From Agarophyton chilense (taxonomy: Eukaryota; Rhodophyta; Florideophyceae; Gracilariales; Gracilariaceae): a DNA stretch of 64,000 nucleotides. Positions within the stretch are counted from its first letter, which is position 1, and each line of letters opens with the position of its first letter. The notes under the pieces were generated by a model. That model saw only the letters and a program-made list of their open reading frames with translations, made no database searches and was not told where the DNA came from. A program made the translations under genes and the position numbers. The stretch covers positions 496,001 through 560,000 of the forward strand of contig JARGXX010000028.1 of the NCBI GenBank assembly GCA_030374765.1, given 5' to 3'. Shown in pieces: positions 22,339-34,172 of this stretch.

Positions 22339-25108
22339 TTACAAGAAAAGGGTTTCTTCATTTTTGTGTACTTGAACAAATTTTGACGGATACCTTCGCG
22401 CGCCTGGTGGACGCAATCTGCGAAGAACGCGCTTAGCTGTTTTGAGGAAGCTGTTTCCTTCCTTATGATACGAGATCGCCATTGAGTGTTGCTTGAATCC
22501 TTGTGCATGATGCTGTAGGAATGGCTTTTTTCTGAAATGGCCTAACAACCTTTGCCGGGCCGATGCTTCTTGGGTTTCAACATGCAGGGTGTGTGCAATA
22601 TCATTGGAGCTTGATGGGAGGCTTACCAGTGGATTGTCACTGTATTTCCATACCTCTCTGGTCATATCTAGGACCTCTGTTCCGCTGTCGTCGTATTGAA
22701 CGCTCTTTTGTCCGTTGCCTACCTCAGAATAAATTAATGCGGTGTAGAATGTTTCATAGTGTGGCCAATAGACCTCAACTCTATCGCCGGTCTCTGCGTC
22801 ATTGCCTGAATTTATTATTTTCAAAATCATCGTTGGCGTCGAGTCGGTTGTCGATGTTGTCTGAAGTGTCAGTCTGGCATTCTGCTGCCGACATGATCAT
22901 GTTAGTTCCCGTTTTTTCGGTGATGGCATAAAGTCCGTCTTGCACAAGCTTTGAAAAGCTGTTATCCGGTGATGCCACCCAAGTGTCTTCAAAGGCTACA
23001 GACATGTATTTTCAATTCTTGTCTGGAACATTGATAGCCATGCCATCTTTGTCGATAGATGTGACTTTCTTTGGAATGGACCATTTGCCACGTTTTCCCT
23101 TCTCAAGCTGGACCAATACCTCGAAAAGTTCTCCGGGTGAGAAGAGTCTTACCGTTTTTGTCTTTGATTTGAGAATACGGTTTAGGTTGTGCCGAGCAAT
23201 GAACTGTTCTCGTGCTTCGATGACTTCTGCTGGCACGATCGTGTGATGCAGTGTTTTGGCAATGAGTTTCGTAAACCCCTTTGCCCTCTCGAATGCCGAT
23301 AACTTAACATTGCCGTACCAGTCATTCTAAATTGTTACGGCCCTATCTACAGTACATGTTGAGTCAAAGGAGGCACCTGCTGGGGAATTCAACACCAGAT
23401 ACTCGCTCCTTTTTATCATATAGATTGATTCTATTGCAGTTTTGGCATGGCGGTGTGGGGGCGCCGCCTGGAGCGGAATTTTCAGTGACTCGCAATAGTC
23501 ATGTAAATCGCCCACCATAAATGCTTTGTCGCCGCGAATCGCAGCTGGGTACTAGAACGCAGACACCTATATGGCTTCAAAGCCAATTACTGCTTCACGA
23601 GAAGCAGTAGATGCCACGAAATGAGCCGCTGAATACCTTGACTCAAGGTCCATGGTATGCAGGATGCATAATTAATCGATAAAAATGTGATCGATACATA
23701 CTACGTCATTGAATGAATTTCATACTGTGCTTATCGACATCTTCCGTCCTGGTGGTAGAATCGCAGTAGATCTACATGAGGTGCATATTTCCATGACTTC
23801 GGCCACCTATTTGGATTCAGCCGAATTCCATAGTCCGTTTCTTTCAAGAAATAGCTTGGAGTCGGAAAAAAAGCATGTCCGTAGCAATGCTTGTGTACTT
23901 TGTCCACAATCACCTATATATCCGCCCAGGGCGACTTTTCCAAAATCACAGTCTATAGACAATGCAGAGTGGAACCCAAATACTTGGTTGAGGATGTAAA
24001 GCGTTCGACCAGTATGTAGCTTAGAAATCCTACATCTATAATGCTGATCGAATCTGCTTCTCTTTCGGAGTCAAAACAGAGCGCATTTTTGCCGGGGTGC
24101 ACTATGTTAGACTTGCGTGTAACATTTCTGTTGATCACCCACTGCGACGAGCCTTCTAAGACTAAGTGGTTGATATTAATATCTGAGACATTGTCAGACG
24201 TTGTATGCAGTAAGACGGAGCCGAGAATCTTTCTTTGCTGTGCCAAGATCGTTTTGCCAACGATTGTGGCCTTCCAGGAGGATAGGAATCAGGTCAAATT
24301 GTTCATTGCTCGAATGACCGAGTTCGGAAGCGATTAATTGCAGTTCAACTTGGCCAATCGCCTAGTACGGCGCGCCATCGTTAACGAGTGGGCCAGAATT
24401 ATCGGGCATATAGCTAACTGCGTAGTTCGGATTAGAGCAAACGAGGGTGGCGGAGTTGAACGAGACAGTCTTCTTACTATTGGCATTTATGGAACTGTTC
24501 TGGCCAGAACTCCGGTGTTCATGAGTGAACGAGACAGGTGCATCTAAGCCTCGAGCGGGAGATAAAAGCAAGCCGTCAGCGTTTTGATTACCCCTCCAAT
24601 GCCCAAATTTTCCGCAAATATCACACGGAAACTTCAACGTCGGCGAGATGTTTTTCCACGGCGTTACTAGTGGTTGTTTTGGTGAGGCAGAATCTGTGCA
24701 AAAAGGCCGAGAGTTACTGTTTCGGTAGACCATTCGTCAGAGTATTTTGGACATCATCACACTGACGAAGGCCTGAGGCGATCTTTTCGTATTTTGCAGT
24801 GTTGAGATAGTCGGTTGTGGTGGCGTCTGCAGCAAGAGTACTGTCACTTGCCACTGCCGCAAAGACAGAGAAACGTTTTCTATTCTTAACTGCAGAATTG
24901 ACCGACAGCATAATTGCTGTGAGTGCCTCAGGCAACGTTGCCGATCCTGATTTGGAATTAAACTTCGTTGCTTGCGCATCAATTCGGAGTTCAAAGTTTT
25001 GAATGACTCATTGTTAGCCCGCTTGACCTGAAGCAGTCTGATGAGAATTCCATAGACTACACTAAGAACCGATAGAAATTCGCGCTTGCAAATTGCCTTC
25101 ACTATACT
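22339..25108 (-). pseudogene. Ty1/copia element A relic: gag end, PR, IN, Tudor-like module
   Basis: Read on the minus strand from the copia B junction: C-terminal gag (SIVKAICKREFLSVLSVV, matching the gag of element B), a zinc knuckle CDICGKFGHW near 24,610, a protease remnant NDGAPY near 24,365, integrase with HKHCYGHAFF near 23,895, an integrase C-terminal SH3-like part near 23,200-23,012, and a Tudor-like module at about 22,640-22,800 (GDRVEVYWP then VQYDD). Many stops and frameshifts. The RT and RNase H are missing; the element ends at the mariner fragment. The other part of its gag lies at 30,238-30,619. Confidence 0.8.
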
Positions 25109-25113
25109 GTCTG

Positions 25114-25432
25114 TTAAAAGGTTATGATAACGAACAACCTGTAATGTAACAATGAGAGTAATGTATCGAACAAACGGTAGCATAATGTGGTAGCAGTTTT
25201 CATCGATCGATCTCGTTCTTGTGAGTTCAAGCAACTTTGTAAGCTCTTATATAGAATTCTAGAGTATCTATGTAGCCTACGATGGTTCCAAATGCGGAAG
25301 CAGTTCTAATCAGGTGAGCACCCTTTGAATTGCATGATAACCGAAAGGGCCGCACCCCAAACGAGATGCATGTGCGTCCAAGACGGCTTCGTAACCATCC
25401 CAAAGAGGTGACAGAATCTGTAGCTCTTGATA
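25114..25432 (-). repeat. 3' LTR of copia element B
   Basis: 319 bp; in element orientation it starts TATCAAGAGCTACAG and ends CCTTTTAA, so it lacks the usual TG...CA ends. The target duplication fixes the boundary. Confidence 0.9.
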
Positions 25433-25449
25433 TTATCTTCTTTTCCTTG
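25433..25449 (-). promoter_or_regulatory. Polypurine tract of copia element B
   Basis: In element orientation, the purine run AAGGAAAAGAAGATAA lies immediately before the 3' LTR. Confidence 0.75.
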
Positions 25450-25485
25450 TTTGGGCAGCTAGCCAAAGAAGACGTTGGAACTGCG

Positions 25486-26700
25486 CTACTGAGCCTCCGG
25501 GAAACTCAACGGAAGCTTGCTGCTGAACATCAAAAGCTGTAAAGTCTGGCTTAAGGGGCTATCTGTTTTTGTCAATGGATCGCTAAGGTTCGTCTTTCCG
25601 GGTATCCAAACCATACGACTTATGTTCCGTGTTTCAAAGTCATATCTTATCTCAGCAACATCGCTTCGGATACTCTTGTCGGTAGCATTGCGACATGTCG
25701 ACAAAGAGTCATACAGATCTTTAGAGTCAACGCACACAACATGATCTACTTCAAGGTTGAGTAAACAACTGTAGGCCTTCGTCAAAAACTTCCCTTCATC
25801 TATACCCATATTCGGTGCCAAAGTCTCAGCTGCTCCAACAGAGGGAACTGGTTTTTTGGATTTCGTAGAAGACCAGTTGAGGGTGTGGACGAAAGAACAA
25901 GATTGGAGCTCACCAATCATCAATCCAGCAATAAATCCCAATTATCCAGAGTCTGACGGTCGACTAGCATCGGCGAACACTACCAAAGATAGATGGTAGC
26001 GCTTTGAATCATTTGGTCTCTTGAACTGGATCGTACTTCCTAATTTTTTCAGTGAACGAAGCAGGTTCGTTTGGGTGATCAGATCATGTACAGTAGGGCT
26101 AGAAATTTTCTCCTGAAGAACACTTGAAACCAATGAACAGAACGGGCTTGCAGCTACTCCAATCCATCCCAAAGTGCCATTGAGCGACCTGAATTCTGAA
26201 TACTCCAGTTCATTGAGAGGTGAATCATCCTGCTTACGACGCATACGGGTGAGCGGGAAGGCCTCGAGAGCCTGAAGTTTTTCTTCCCCATGCATAGTAA
26301 TCGTAAAATCTGCGTGCTGCATGATGGATAGACCAAAAATATTAAACGTACCAGGACCGTAAACGATTGTTCCTAGTTCGTACATGTTTCCAACTTCCTT
26401 CAAAAGAGCGTTGAGAGCCGTCATTGTCCCAGATAAGAGAATGTCATCGGCAAGCTTAATTGCAACAGCCTGTAGTGCATCTTTGGGGCGAATGTAAAGC
26501 AGTTGAGGAACGTAAGCGAGCTGCGCAAATCCCAAGTCCTTGAAAATGGTGTCACTGTGCTCTTGTCACATGTCATTTGCGTTAACGAGACCATAGTAAG
26601 CAGCCAAAAGTAACCAGTAGAAGGATCGGCTCGTGCATTCGCGCGGAGATACGACAGAAACATCCCTCTTCGCTTCACCAGTTTGTAGAAACGCGGATTT
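25486..26700 (-). pseudogene. Copia element B: RT C-terminal half and RNase H
   Basis: Two consecutive minus-strand ORFs, in different phases. The upstream one (26,535-25,942) holds the RT palm with KLADDILLSG, in which the A/V-DD catalytic pair is kept (copia usually has YVDD). The downstream one (25,941-25,486) holds a copia-type RNase H: VFADASRPSDSG at the junction, VDSKDLYDSL, and WIPGKTNLSDPLTK at the end. A short gap with frame changes (26,535-26,755) links it to the RT N-terminus. Confidence 0.8.
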
Positions 26701-26754
26701 CACATCGACTTTCACAAGGGCCCATTTGAGCAAACAAGAAATGGACAGAAAAAT

Positions 26755-28506
26755 TCAAAAGCCAACAGGAGGGCATGTAGCAGAATCTGTGCGAAGATTG
26801 TGTTTCTCTTTGTCCTTTTTTCCATGCGGGGCAATTCTGGCCTTCATGATCTGTGACCCATTGTCGAGAGATTTCACTTTGTACAACACATGGCTCGAAA
26901 TAATATTCGCATCGCGTGGAATCTTTGAGACATGAATTTCCTTAACTGTTCTCTTAAATGAAATCTCTTCTTTCAAATACGCGTTGTGTATGATATAGGC
27001 AGGTAGACCTTGAGCTTGTTTGGCAAAAAACTCTTTGTGCTGAAACTCCTGAATGTAGAGCTTGAAATCATTCTTCTCATCGCTAGTGAGTTCCATTCCG
27101 GGAGATAATTGAATCTCATTCGAATTTACTGCATCCAAACCGGACCCTGGAGCACCTCTCCAGGTCTCATCATGGATATGAAGCGTTTCCTGTTCTCCAT
27201 CGTCATAGTTGATTTGGTACCGGTCTCCATCTTCAATATGGCTCACCACTGTACCTGGATAGTATTTGTCATCCAATGGCCAACAAACTTCAATGGTGTC
27301 ACCAACAGTAGGCATCAAGGGAAGATTTTTATCTGAAGAAGTGCCATGAATCTGAAGGGGGCTTGAGAAATATGCATCAAATGATGCGGGGTCCGGAAGG
27401 GTCCGGTCCAGAACTTGATTGGCATCAGGGGAAACAAGCTCATTGTCAATGTTCAGTTGCAGTTGCGAGTCGAGTTCATCGATCGATTCCTGTACAGAAT
27501 TTGCAAGGGAGTTGTCTTCAAGCGCAAGACCTATGTCTTCTACAGCAGCACGAACTTGACCTCCATTCCTCCCAGGAACGGTAACAGTACGACTGGTATG
27601 ATCATACTCAAGAACAGTTAGACCATTTGTCCATTTAACACGCTTGTCATTACCTGTTTTGACAAATACTTCCACCATGTCTCCGACAGACACCGGCAGC
27701 TCCGCTAAAGACTTTGAGCGCAGAATGAGTGAAAGCTTACGCCTAGCGTGGAAAGCTTGCTGGGCGTGGTCAATATCTTCAGGAATAGTGTCGAGAGAGG
27801 TGCTGGACACGAGAGGTCGAGTGTAACCTTTAGCAAGTTCATGCGCGGACATTAGGTTGTTTCCATATAAGTCATTCGAGATGCGTAGGGCTTTCTGTAC
27901 AAGCAGGGAAGGATTCAAAACATCTATTGTAGAGTTCGAATGTTTCAGACGTAAATAGGTGTCAAGGATAGTACGGTGCTTGGACTCAATGACATTTTTG
28001 TTGTGGCGTCTGGGGGGTAACGGTCATGTATCAACGGCATATATAGAAAGATACTTCTCAAACTCTACAGTCTTGAAGGCTGGATCATAAAATACCTTTC
28101 CTGGAGGCTAGAAGGGTGAAATTCATTGAGAATGAAATGAAACAATTGCCGAAGACATGGTTGTATCTGGCACCACATTGCCAATCGAGTAGCGCGAGAC
28201 AGTATCCATTGCATGGAACACTATCTCTTCATCCAGAAAAAAAAGATCCACGCAAACGACCATGTTAAAATCCCTTGACAACGAGCTCAAAGAGACTTTC
28301 CTGGCTGATTTCGGTTCTGAAGTGACACGGCAACTGGGACATGCTTCTAGCACATTACTCAGATATTTCTGTACATCGGTATCCCAAAGATTGTTACGAT
28401 CGATTAACAGCTTCATATTCGTGTAGGAAGAGTGTCCACAGACGTGTTTGTGAACTTTGTCTACAATAGCCTTCTTCTGAGACCAGGAACGGATGGTGCT
28501 GTCCAT
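26755..28506 (-). pseudogene. Copia element B: integrase, SH3-like end, Tudor-like module, RT N-terminus
   Basis: The segment 28,506-28,123 carries the integrase zinc-binding region (HKHVCGHSSY, CPSCR) and the first catalytic Asp (VCVDLFFLD). After a frameshift, the catalytic Glu lies in NVIESKHRTI near 27,985. The ORF 27,918-26,755 (387 residues) has an integrase C-terminal SH3-like fold at residues 77-128 and then a separate Tudor-like module at 204-253 (GDTIEVCWPLDDKYYPGTV, INYDDGEQE). RT N-terminal motifs follow (KARIAPHGKKDKEKHNLRTD) before a stop. A Tudor-like reader between IN and RT could guide insertion to particular chromatin; that role is inferred. Confidence 0.8.
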
Positions 28507-28634
28507 TGCCTCTGGAATATGGACAGTTGAACAGAATAGTGCTTAGCTAGAGGAGACAGAGTCAGAGTTCAATTCCGAAAAAGAGCTGTACGGAATTTAG
28601 CGATGGAAATCGTAATCAACGAGTTGAATAAAAT

Positions 28635-29905
28635 CTACAGCATCTGTGCTGGTCGGTAGTTGTAACAGATTTTGTTCCATATGCAGAATGTTGCAAAGAC
28701 GAGTAACATTTCGTCCAACAACCCCTCTATGATGAGATGGCGGATGTGGACAGGCATTCCTGATGTAGAGAAAGCGGTCATTAAGACAGATCCAATGATG
28801 CGCTTCGGTTCACTAGCATGTTCTCCTGATCCATATTGCCAAGTGGGCCGGTCTGCTATAACATCAGGGAGCGCATCAAAACTTCCAGACCATCTGGGAA
28901 GCAGAAACGGTTGAACCATTTTGAACTTCTCGAGTCCAATACCACTGTAGGGCGCTGCGTCGTCCAAAAACGGTCCAAAATTATTGAGAACTAAATCATC
29001 TGAGCCAGTAACGTGAGCCATGTCGAACGTTATGTCTTGTTCTTCCCTGATCTTTCATTATCCTTCGTAGAATATGAAGTCGTCTTCAAAGAGCCATCTT
29101 CGTTGTGGTCAGAAGCCCAATGTCCCATCTGTTTGCACATATGACACTTACTCTTGGACTTCAGATCCGCCCATTGTTTAGCATTGAGAGTGCGCTTCAT
29201 ACGTCCATATGAGCTGGGGCTTGCAGAACTAGCCTGTACTGAACGTTGCGAAGAACTTTCTGAACCTTTAGGCCGATCGCATTGCCGAATAAATGTAGCA
29301 ATGGATGAATATGACAAGGACTTCAGGTAGTCATCAGTCGTAGAAGAGGCATCAAACGATTCATCACGAGGTGCGGAAGCGGCGAGAGCCGATATTCGCT
29401 GATTCGGATCAACGGAAGCATTGGCCATCAACATGAACGCAACCAATGCGTCTGGAAGTTTTGACTTGCTGGAATTGGAGTTGAACTTGAACACTTCGGC
29501 CTCGAATCGTGACTTGAAGTTCTTGAAAGTCTCTGTTGAACCACGCTTTGTGTTCAGTAGATCCAGAAAGTCATCATACGCTTCACTGACGACGGCCAGA
29601 GCGTCACGTTTGTGAAGAGCATTAACGATTGCTCCAATTCCATCACTTGTCTGAATCGTCGAAGAGGTTATTTTCATACAAATATCACTTGCGTGGCCAA
29701 ACAACTGTGAGAGTAGCATAATTCCCTGAAATTCTTTCGGTATCTTGCTCGAGTTTGAATCAGGTAGACTATCATGGAACGATTTCTAGAGCGATACGGA
29801 ACGAGCGTATTGGTCTTGGTCGCCTTTCCCGCCAGTCTGAGGAACATGGCAGATATTCCACGAAATCGCGGCCGAGAAGGTAAGTCTGAAGCGCCGGTAG
29901 CTAGG
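28635..29905 (-). pseudogene. Copia element B: gag, zinc knuckle and protease
   Basis: Gag starts near 29,905, has an in-frame TAG at 29,786-29,788 and continues to 29,030. It has helical Gag features (GAIVNALHKRDALAVVSEAY) and a knuckle CHMCKQMGHWASDH, in which the final Cys is His. The next ORF (29,021-28,635) holds the protease, where the active-site triad region reads FLDDAAPYSGIG: the first Asp is present and the usual DTGAP is altered. Strong collinearity with element A supports the family. Confidence 0.8.
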
Positions 29906-29913
29906 CCCATACC

Positions 29914-30232
29914 TTAAAAGGTTTTGATAACAAACAACCTGTAACGTAACAATGAGAGTAATGTATCGAACAAACGGTAGCGTAACGTGGTAGCAGTTTT
30001 CATCGATCGATCTCGTTCTTGTGAGTTCAAGCAACTTTGTAAGCTCTTATATAGAATTCTAGAGTATCTATGTAGCCTACGATGGTTCCAAATGCGAAAG
30101 CAGTTCTAATCAGGTGAGCACCCTTTGAATTGCATGATAATCGAAAGGGCCGCACCCCAAACGAGATGCATGTGCGTCCAAAACGGCTTCGTAACCATCC
30201 CAAAGAGGTGACAGAAACTGTAGCTCTTGATA
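29914..30232 (-). repeat. 5' LTR of copia element B
   Basis: 319 bp, same boundaries as the 3' LTR. On the element strand it is followed by GGTATGGGCC, a candidate primer-binding site, though the match to a tRNA is not secure. Confidence 0.9.
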
Positions 30233-30237
30233 GTCTG

Positions 30238-30619
30238 CCGCATTATTCGACGCGACGTCGGAATCGGTAGTAGATGAATATAGATCCTTTGCACGTCTGT
30301 ATAGCTGAGATTTAAACATTATCCCGCGGAGTCGTGCCGCAATTTTGTTCGAGTTGGAATCCGACTGCATGTCATGCAATGACGCCCGTATAGCCAAGAA
30401 TTTAACATAGTCTCCTTGGTTGCCCTTCCCATTCGTCCACGGAACGATCTTGAGGTCCCACGGTAAGTGAGGACGTTGGTGCTGGGCGCGTTCTAAGTAT
30501 TGAGCAGTATTCGGTGTACTTAGTTGCATCCAAGGTAGCACGAAGTGCAAGTCTGCACGTTCGTACGTTGAATTCAAATGCATTTGGTTCGTTTTATATG
30601 GTAGTGAGACTACTGTCAT
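30238..30619 (-). pseudogene. Copia element A: N-terminal gag, separated by element B
   Basis: Minus-strand reading contains PWTNGKGNQGDYVKFLAIRA, the N-terminal Gag region that corresponds to TGGKGDQDQYARSVSL in element B. It continues as far as NNAAD at the insertion point. It joins in frame to SIVKAI on the far side of element B. Confidence 0.8.
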
Positions 30620-30702
30620 GTAATTCTTTTAAACACAAATTGTGTTTTAGCAGTTGCAATGTAATAGTTTGTACTCTCGTGCCTATTACATTTCATGCAT
30701 CG

Positions 30703-31403
30703 TCATTCATAACACTGCTGTTGTATCGTGTGAATATGTTCAAAGGATTCCAAGCGCATGAACAACTCCTTCCCAGAATCAATCACCCAAGGTCTTTCTA
30801 CGAGGCTCCGGGAGTTGAAATACCACATTTGTGAGCGATCATGACACCGATCTTTGTCCTTAATTACCTTTCGAACGTACAACACGATTTCCAGGCTAAT
30901 GCTGCTCTCATCCGCTCGTCCCACGGGGTACACTACTAACATCTCCTGGAGGTGTCAGAATCCGGGTGTTTGACGAGTTTGTACAAATCCCAATATCTGA
31001 ACAAATATGCGATCCAACCCACCAAGGCAGCAGCTACGGTGCAGACAGACGTGAAGTGACGTTCGCGCAAACCAGCAACGCGATGGGAACAAAAGAAGGA
31101 CCGTACGACCAAACCCGACTCCAAGCCAGAGTAGAAAAACGGCAAAGAACCTTCCCGCTGCCTTCCCACTACTGTAACAGTCCATGTCGACTCACAAAAT
31201 CTGCGAGAAGCTCTCTTAATATGCTCTACAGAGGCCCATCAGCTTTGTACCTATCTCATTCTTCCGGACCCATCTCGGACACCGCCACCGACTTGGTTGT
31301 AATGAGATTCACATCTCCGAAACGAACACACCCAACTTCATCTTTTGCTCTAGAAAACCTCGTCTTCCCCTTAGCACCACATTTCCAAGGCCTACGCGAT
31401 TGA
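30703..31403. other. Two small unrecognised ORFs
   Basis: A minus-strand ORF (30,942-30,703, 79 codons) and a plus-strand ORF (30,966-31,403, 145 codons). The plus ORF sits directly upstream of the DIRS-like polymerase, where a Gag would be, but shows no recognisable motif. No LTR of copia A could be identified here. Confidence 0.3.
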
Positions 31404-31474
31404 AAAGAGTGCGAACTTTTACATCATCTTAATACTAGTATTGAAATTGGATCTTATTCTCGTGAGAATTAAGA

Positions 31475-32428
31475 ATGATCGATGCAGCACGCATTGATGT
31501 CACACCACCCCCTAACAAGCGTCAGCCCATTTGGATCCATAATACGTCTCCCGACATCGCTTTTGCTTTTTCCGATCCCCAACATCAATAATTCAAACTT
31601 CTACTTCTCGCAGCGCTGACTAACGCACAAAATCTTCCAAAGCCACGCATTCACGCAACACCTGGACAGTATCCTTTTCTAGTCAGCAAACTACAGAAAG
31701 CTGGAATGCTGTACTGGTCAGTACAGCGAGACAAAGCGCTAGAATATCAAGCACTACCCGATCTCATTACAACGACTCTCTTTTCCGTCGTAAACAACGA
31801 ACGCAAAGATCGTCTCATCAGTTGGCACAGACTCCAAAATGCTTTCATGCCCGAGCCCCCTACAGTCTATCTCCCAATGCCAGACCTCTTCAACAATATC
31901 AGAATGAAATCGAACATACATGCCTCAGGTTTCTTCTTCGAAATCTGTAACATTTTCCATTCCGTCAGGCTTACTCCTTCATTCGCGCAATTGCTGCCAA
32001 TGAAACTCATCACATTGGCTCTTCTGGGTACACAAACTCAACAAGCAATCCTCCATGAGACTCAGCCCAGCCTTTTCCCAACCGATTTTATCGGACCATT
32101 GCAGGCTACAATGCCTATGGGATTCAAGTGGAGCGTAGCAATAGCTCACTGCTTCGTCAATGCCTGTCTACATATCGTTTACGCGCACGCCCGCTCCAAA
32201 GTACCCGAGCATCGCCGTCCCCTTCCACAATTCGAGATCCTCTCTCAAACAGGTGGTGGCGTTAATATGCACGATAAGGATCTGCTTTTCCTTCATATCT
32301 TAGATGGCATCAATGCAGTTGGGGGAAACTGGCCCGAGAATGATATCAATTTTCTGAACAATAAGTGTGATATTGTTTTTTCCGACCAAGACCTTCGGCG
32401 AAAAGAGCCGAAATCCAGCCCTATGTAA
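31475..32428 (+). pseudogene. DIRS-like reverse transcriptase
   Basis: Open from ATG 31475 apart from one TAA near 31,589. It contains an aspartate-poor palm entry (FFFEICNIFHSVRL), the block QATMPMGFKWSVAIAHCF typical of DIRS-like RTs (LPMGFxWS), and a catalytic box LHILDGINAVGGNWPENDIN. The expected Y-x-DD is reduced to LDG, so the enzyme would be inactive. A continuation with IGCDCISM/ENVIRPDPKKSFSK lies in the next frames to about 32,690. Confidence 0.65.
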
Positions 32429-32699
32429 TCCGTCGTGATCGACGCCTTGCCTTTTATCGGATGTGATTGTATATCCATGAGAATGTTATTCGCCCTGATC
32501 CCAAAAAAAGCTTCTCAAAACCTTTCTCTCACAATATCGCCTACTGTGTTCTTCCAAAAGACTCCCGTCCAATTTCGAAGTCTTTTGGAGCGACTTGTGT
32601 GGCTCGTACTAACTACAAGGTGGGCTCTTTTTTTCTTGAGGCTCGCATGTCTTGTCACTCACTGAAACGTGCCGCCTTTAAATGATCTTTAGAGCGCGG

Positions 32700-33237
32700 C
32701 TGGAAGAGAGGCTACCGCACTTTCCGCCGTGCTCCTACTAATAACGGTCTCTTCCGACGGTGTAATCTGGCCCATTGTTTTCGCTTTCGACGTCAGTCCT
32801 ATCGCTGCGGGTGTCTGTTTCGCTCCAGTTCTTGAGAGAAGCGCAGAATTGTTCCATGGCCTTGCCGCTCGCGGATACTTCATCACAGCGGTCTAGACCC
32901 AAAAACAACACACTATCGTCAAGTGTTGTAAGTGGAGTACTGTCTTTTTCTATAGATAGCGTCGCTTCCAACACATCAATAGGCTGAGGTTCATGCAGGC
33001 GTACTTGCTTTGGAATGGCCCGTCTCCCACAACATAGCAGAAATACGTTTGGAATTGCTTTTTGATTCAACCACTATAATTGGTGCCTTTTTAAAAGGAA
33101 GATCTTCTTCTTCAAATCTTGCTATACCTGCTCGTCGATTCGCTGCCCTCACAATACCTCATGTTCTCCTCCCACGTCTTCTGCACATACTATCCCACTT
33201 GAATCCACCTGACACTACCTCACGCCCCCAATAGTCA
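32700..33237 (+). pseudogene. DIRS-like RNase H
   Basis: Decayed reading that ends in a clear block: LLFDSTTIIGAFLKGRSSSS, then HILSHLNPPDTTSRPQ and a stop. The D-S/N-T ... GRSS ... S-x-LNPAD-xxSRP pattern is the RNase H end seen in DIRS-like and related elements. The upstream half is frame-broken. Confidence 0.55.
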
Positions 33238-33599
33238 AATATGCTTCTCTCTAAAGACACCTGCATGGCCTTACACCGTCGACAGGCCCTCCTAAACAAC
33301 AATCGTTCTTTACATTCACCACAACTGAAACAAGCATCGCCTCCGATCGCTCTGCGAGAATCACTCCAATATAGTACTACCATTGCTTTTGATTCTGAGC
33401 TCAGATACTTTTCCGAATACGGTACCAATATGTTTGAGTCCCACCCTCTTCTTGCCGGGCGCTTGAAAACTCAAAAACGTCGTCGATATCTAATGACCTA
33501 CTCATAGTTTCTATGGTACGCTAAAACTATGCCAAACATCGTCCTAGATCTCGATCATACTCTCCTTTGCTACATCGAGCAATCTAAAAATCAGCACCC

Positions 33600-34172
33600 A
33601 TCACCTGGAAAAAGGCAGGAAATGATGAATTTACTCTTGCATATCTGTTTTGTGGTTCTAGACCTGCGCTCCCGCCTAAACCATGCGCGATAGACCGTCG
33701 AAGTTTGGAAACGTTTTGTCCCTCACAAAGCCTCTCTGCCGTCAACCCGTCATACTACTCAGTTCAAAGTTTCTCAGCTCGAAGGCAGAGGCCTCCACGA
33801 CGCAGCTGTTGTTCTAGTAGTAGCGTGGGGGACCTACTTATGTCCTTCTGAGACTCTTTCTATTCGAAGACAAGATGTCGCACTCCCCGGTAACATCGAA
33901 CTCGCAATATCGGCGCACCTACATCAGCTGAAATTGAAATTGTACACGGAAAACCCAGGAAAAATCAGTTTACATTTATTCATGACCGTCGTGTCGTGCA
34001 ATTTCTTTCATCACACCTCGCAACACATCGACCCGAAACGATCTTTCAAATCACAAACAATGCTTTTTTGCAAAGCTTCAAGGACGCCGCACAGTTTCCT
34101 GGGCTCCCAGGCTCACTCATAGCGAACTCGGCGCGTATTGGCAGAACCTTGAATCTTCCTCTACGCGGTCTT
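33600..34172 (+). pseudogene. DIRS-like tyrosine recombinase
   Basis: The reading NHAR(stop)TVEVWKRFVPHKASLPSTR is followed by TYLCPSETLSIRRQDVALPG, the region around the first catalytic Arg of the fold (usually LRPSE). After a frameshift comes RRVVQFLSSHLATHRPETIF and then NSARIGRTLNLP, where the family has H-x-x-R (HSARIGG); the His has become Asn. No convincing catalytic Tyr was located. This domain would integrate the element by recombination, so it separates DIRS from LTR elements. Confidence 0.55.

Larger units (their letters stand above)
25114..30232 (-). mobile_element. Ty1/copia element B, complete with LTRs, nested in element A
   Basis: A 5,119-bp minus-strand element bounded by 319-bp LTRs and a perfect 5-bp target duplication (GTCTG at 25109-25113 and 30233-30237). 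The domain order gag, PR, IN, Tudor-like, RT, RNase H (IN before RT) defines Ty1/copia. The insertion lies within the gag of element A: skipping the element and one duplicate joins A's gag in frame. The LTRs differ at about 9 of 319 positions. Its coding region is broken by several frameshifts and stops. Confidence 0.93.
31475..34172 (+). mobile_element. DIRS-like (tyrosine-recombinase) retrotransposon relic
   Basis: Plus-strand remains of reverse transcriptase, RNase H and tyrosine recombinase occur in that order, which is the diagnostic layout of DIRS/Ngaro/PAT-type elements; these use a recombinase instead of an integrase. All three parts carry stops or frameshifts. The terminal or split repeats that would fix the ends were not found. 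Confidence 0.65.

Noticed and set aside
24737-25234. 165-codon minus-strand ORF across the copia B 3' LTR
   Set aside because: It is a chimera of LTR sequence and the downstream gag of element A in a wrong frame.
33530-33620. DLDHTLLCY reading suggesting an FCP1/HAD-type phosphatase
   Set aside because: A single short motif that runs into DIRS-like recombinase sequence; no other phosphatase motifs.
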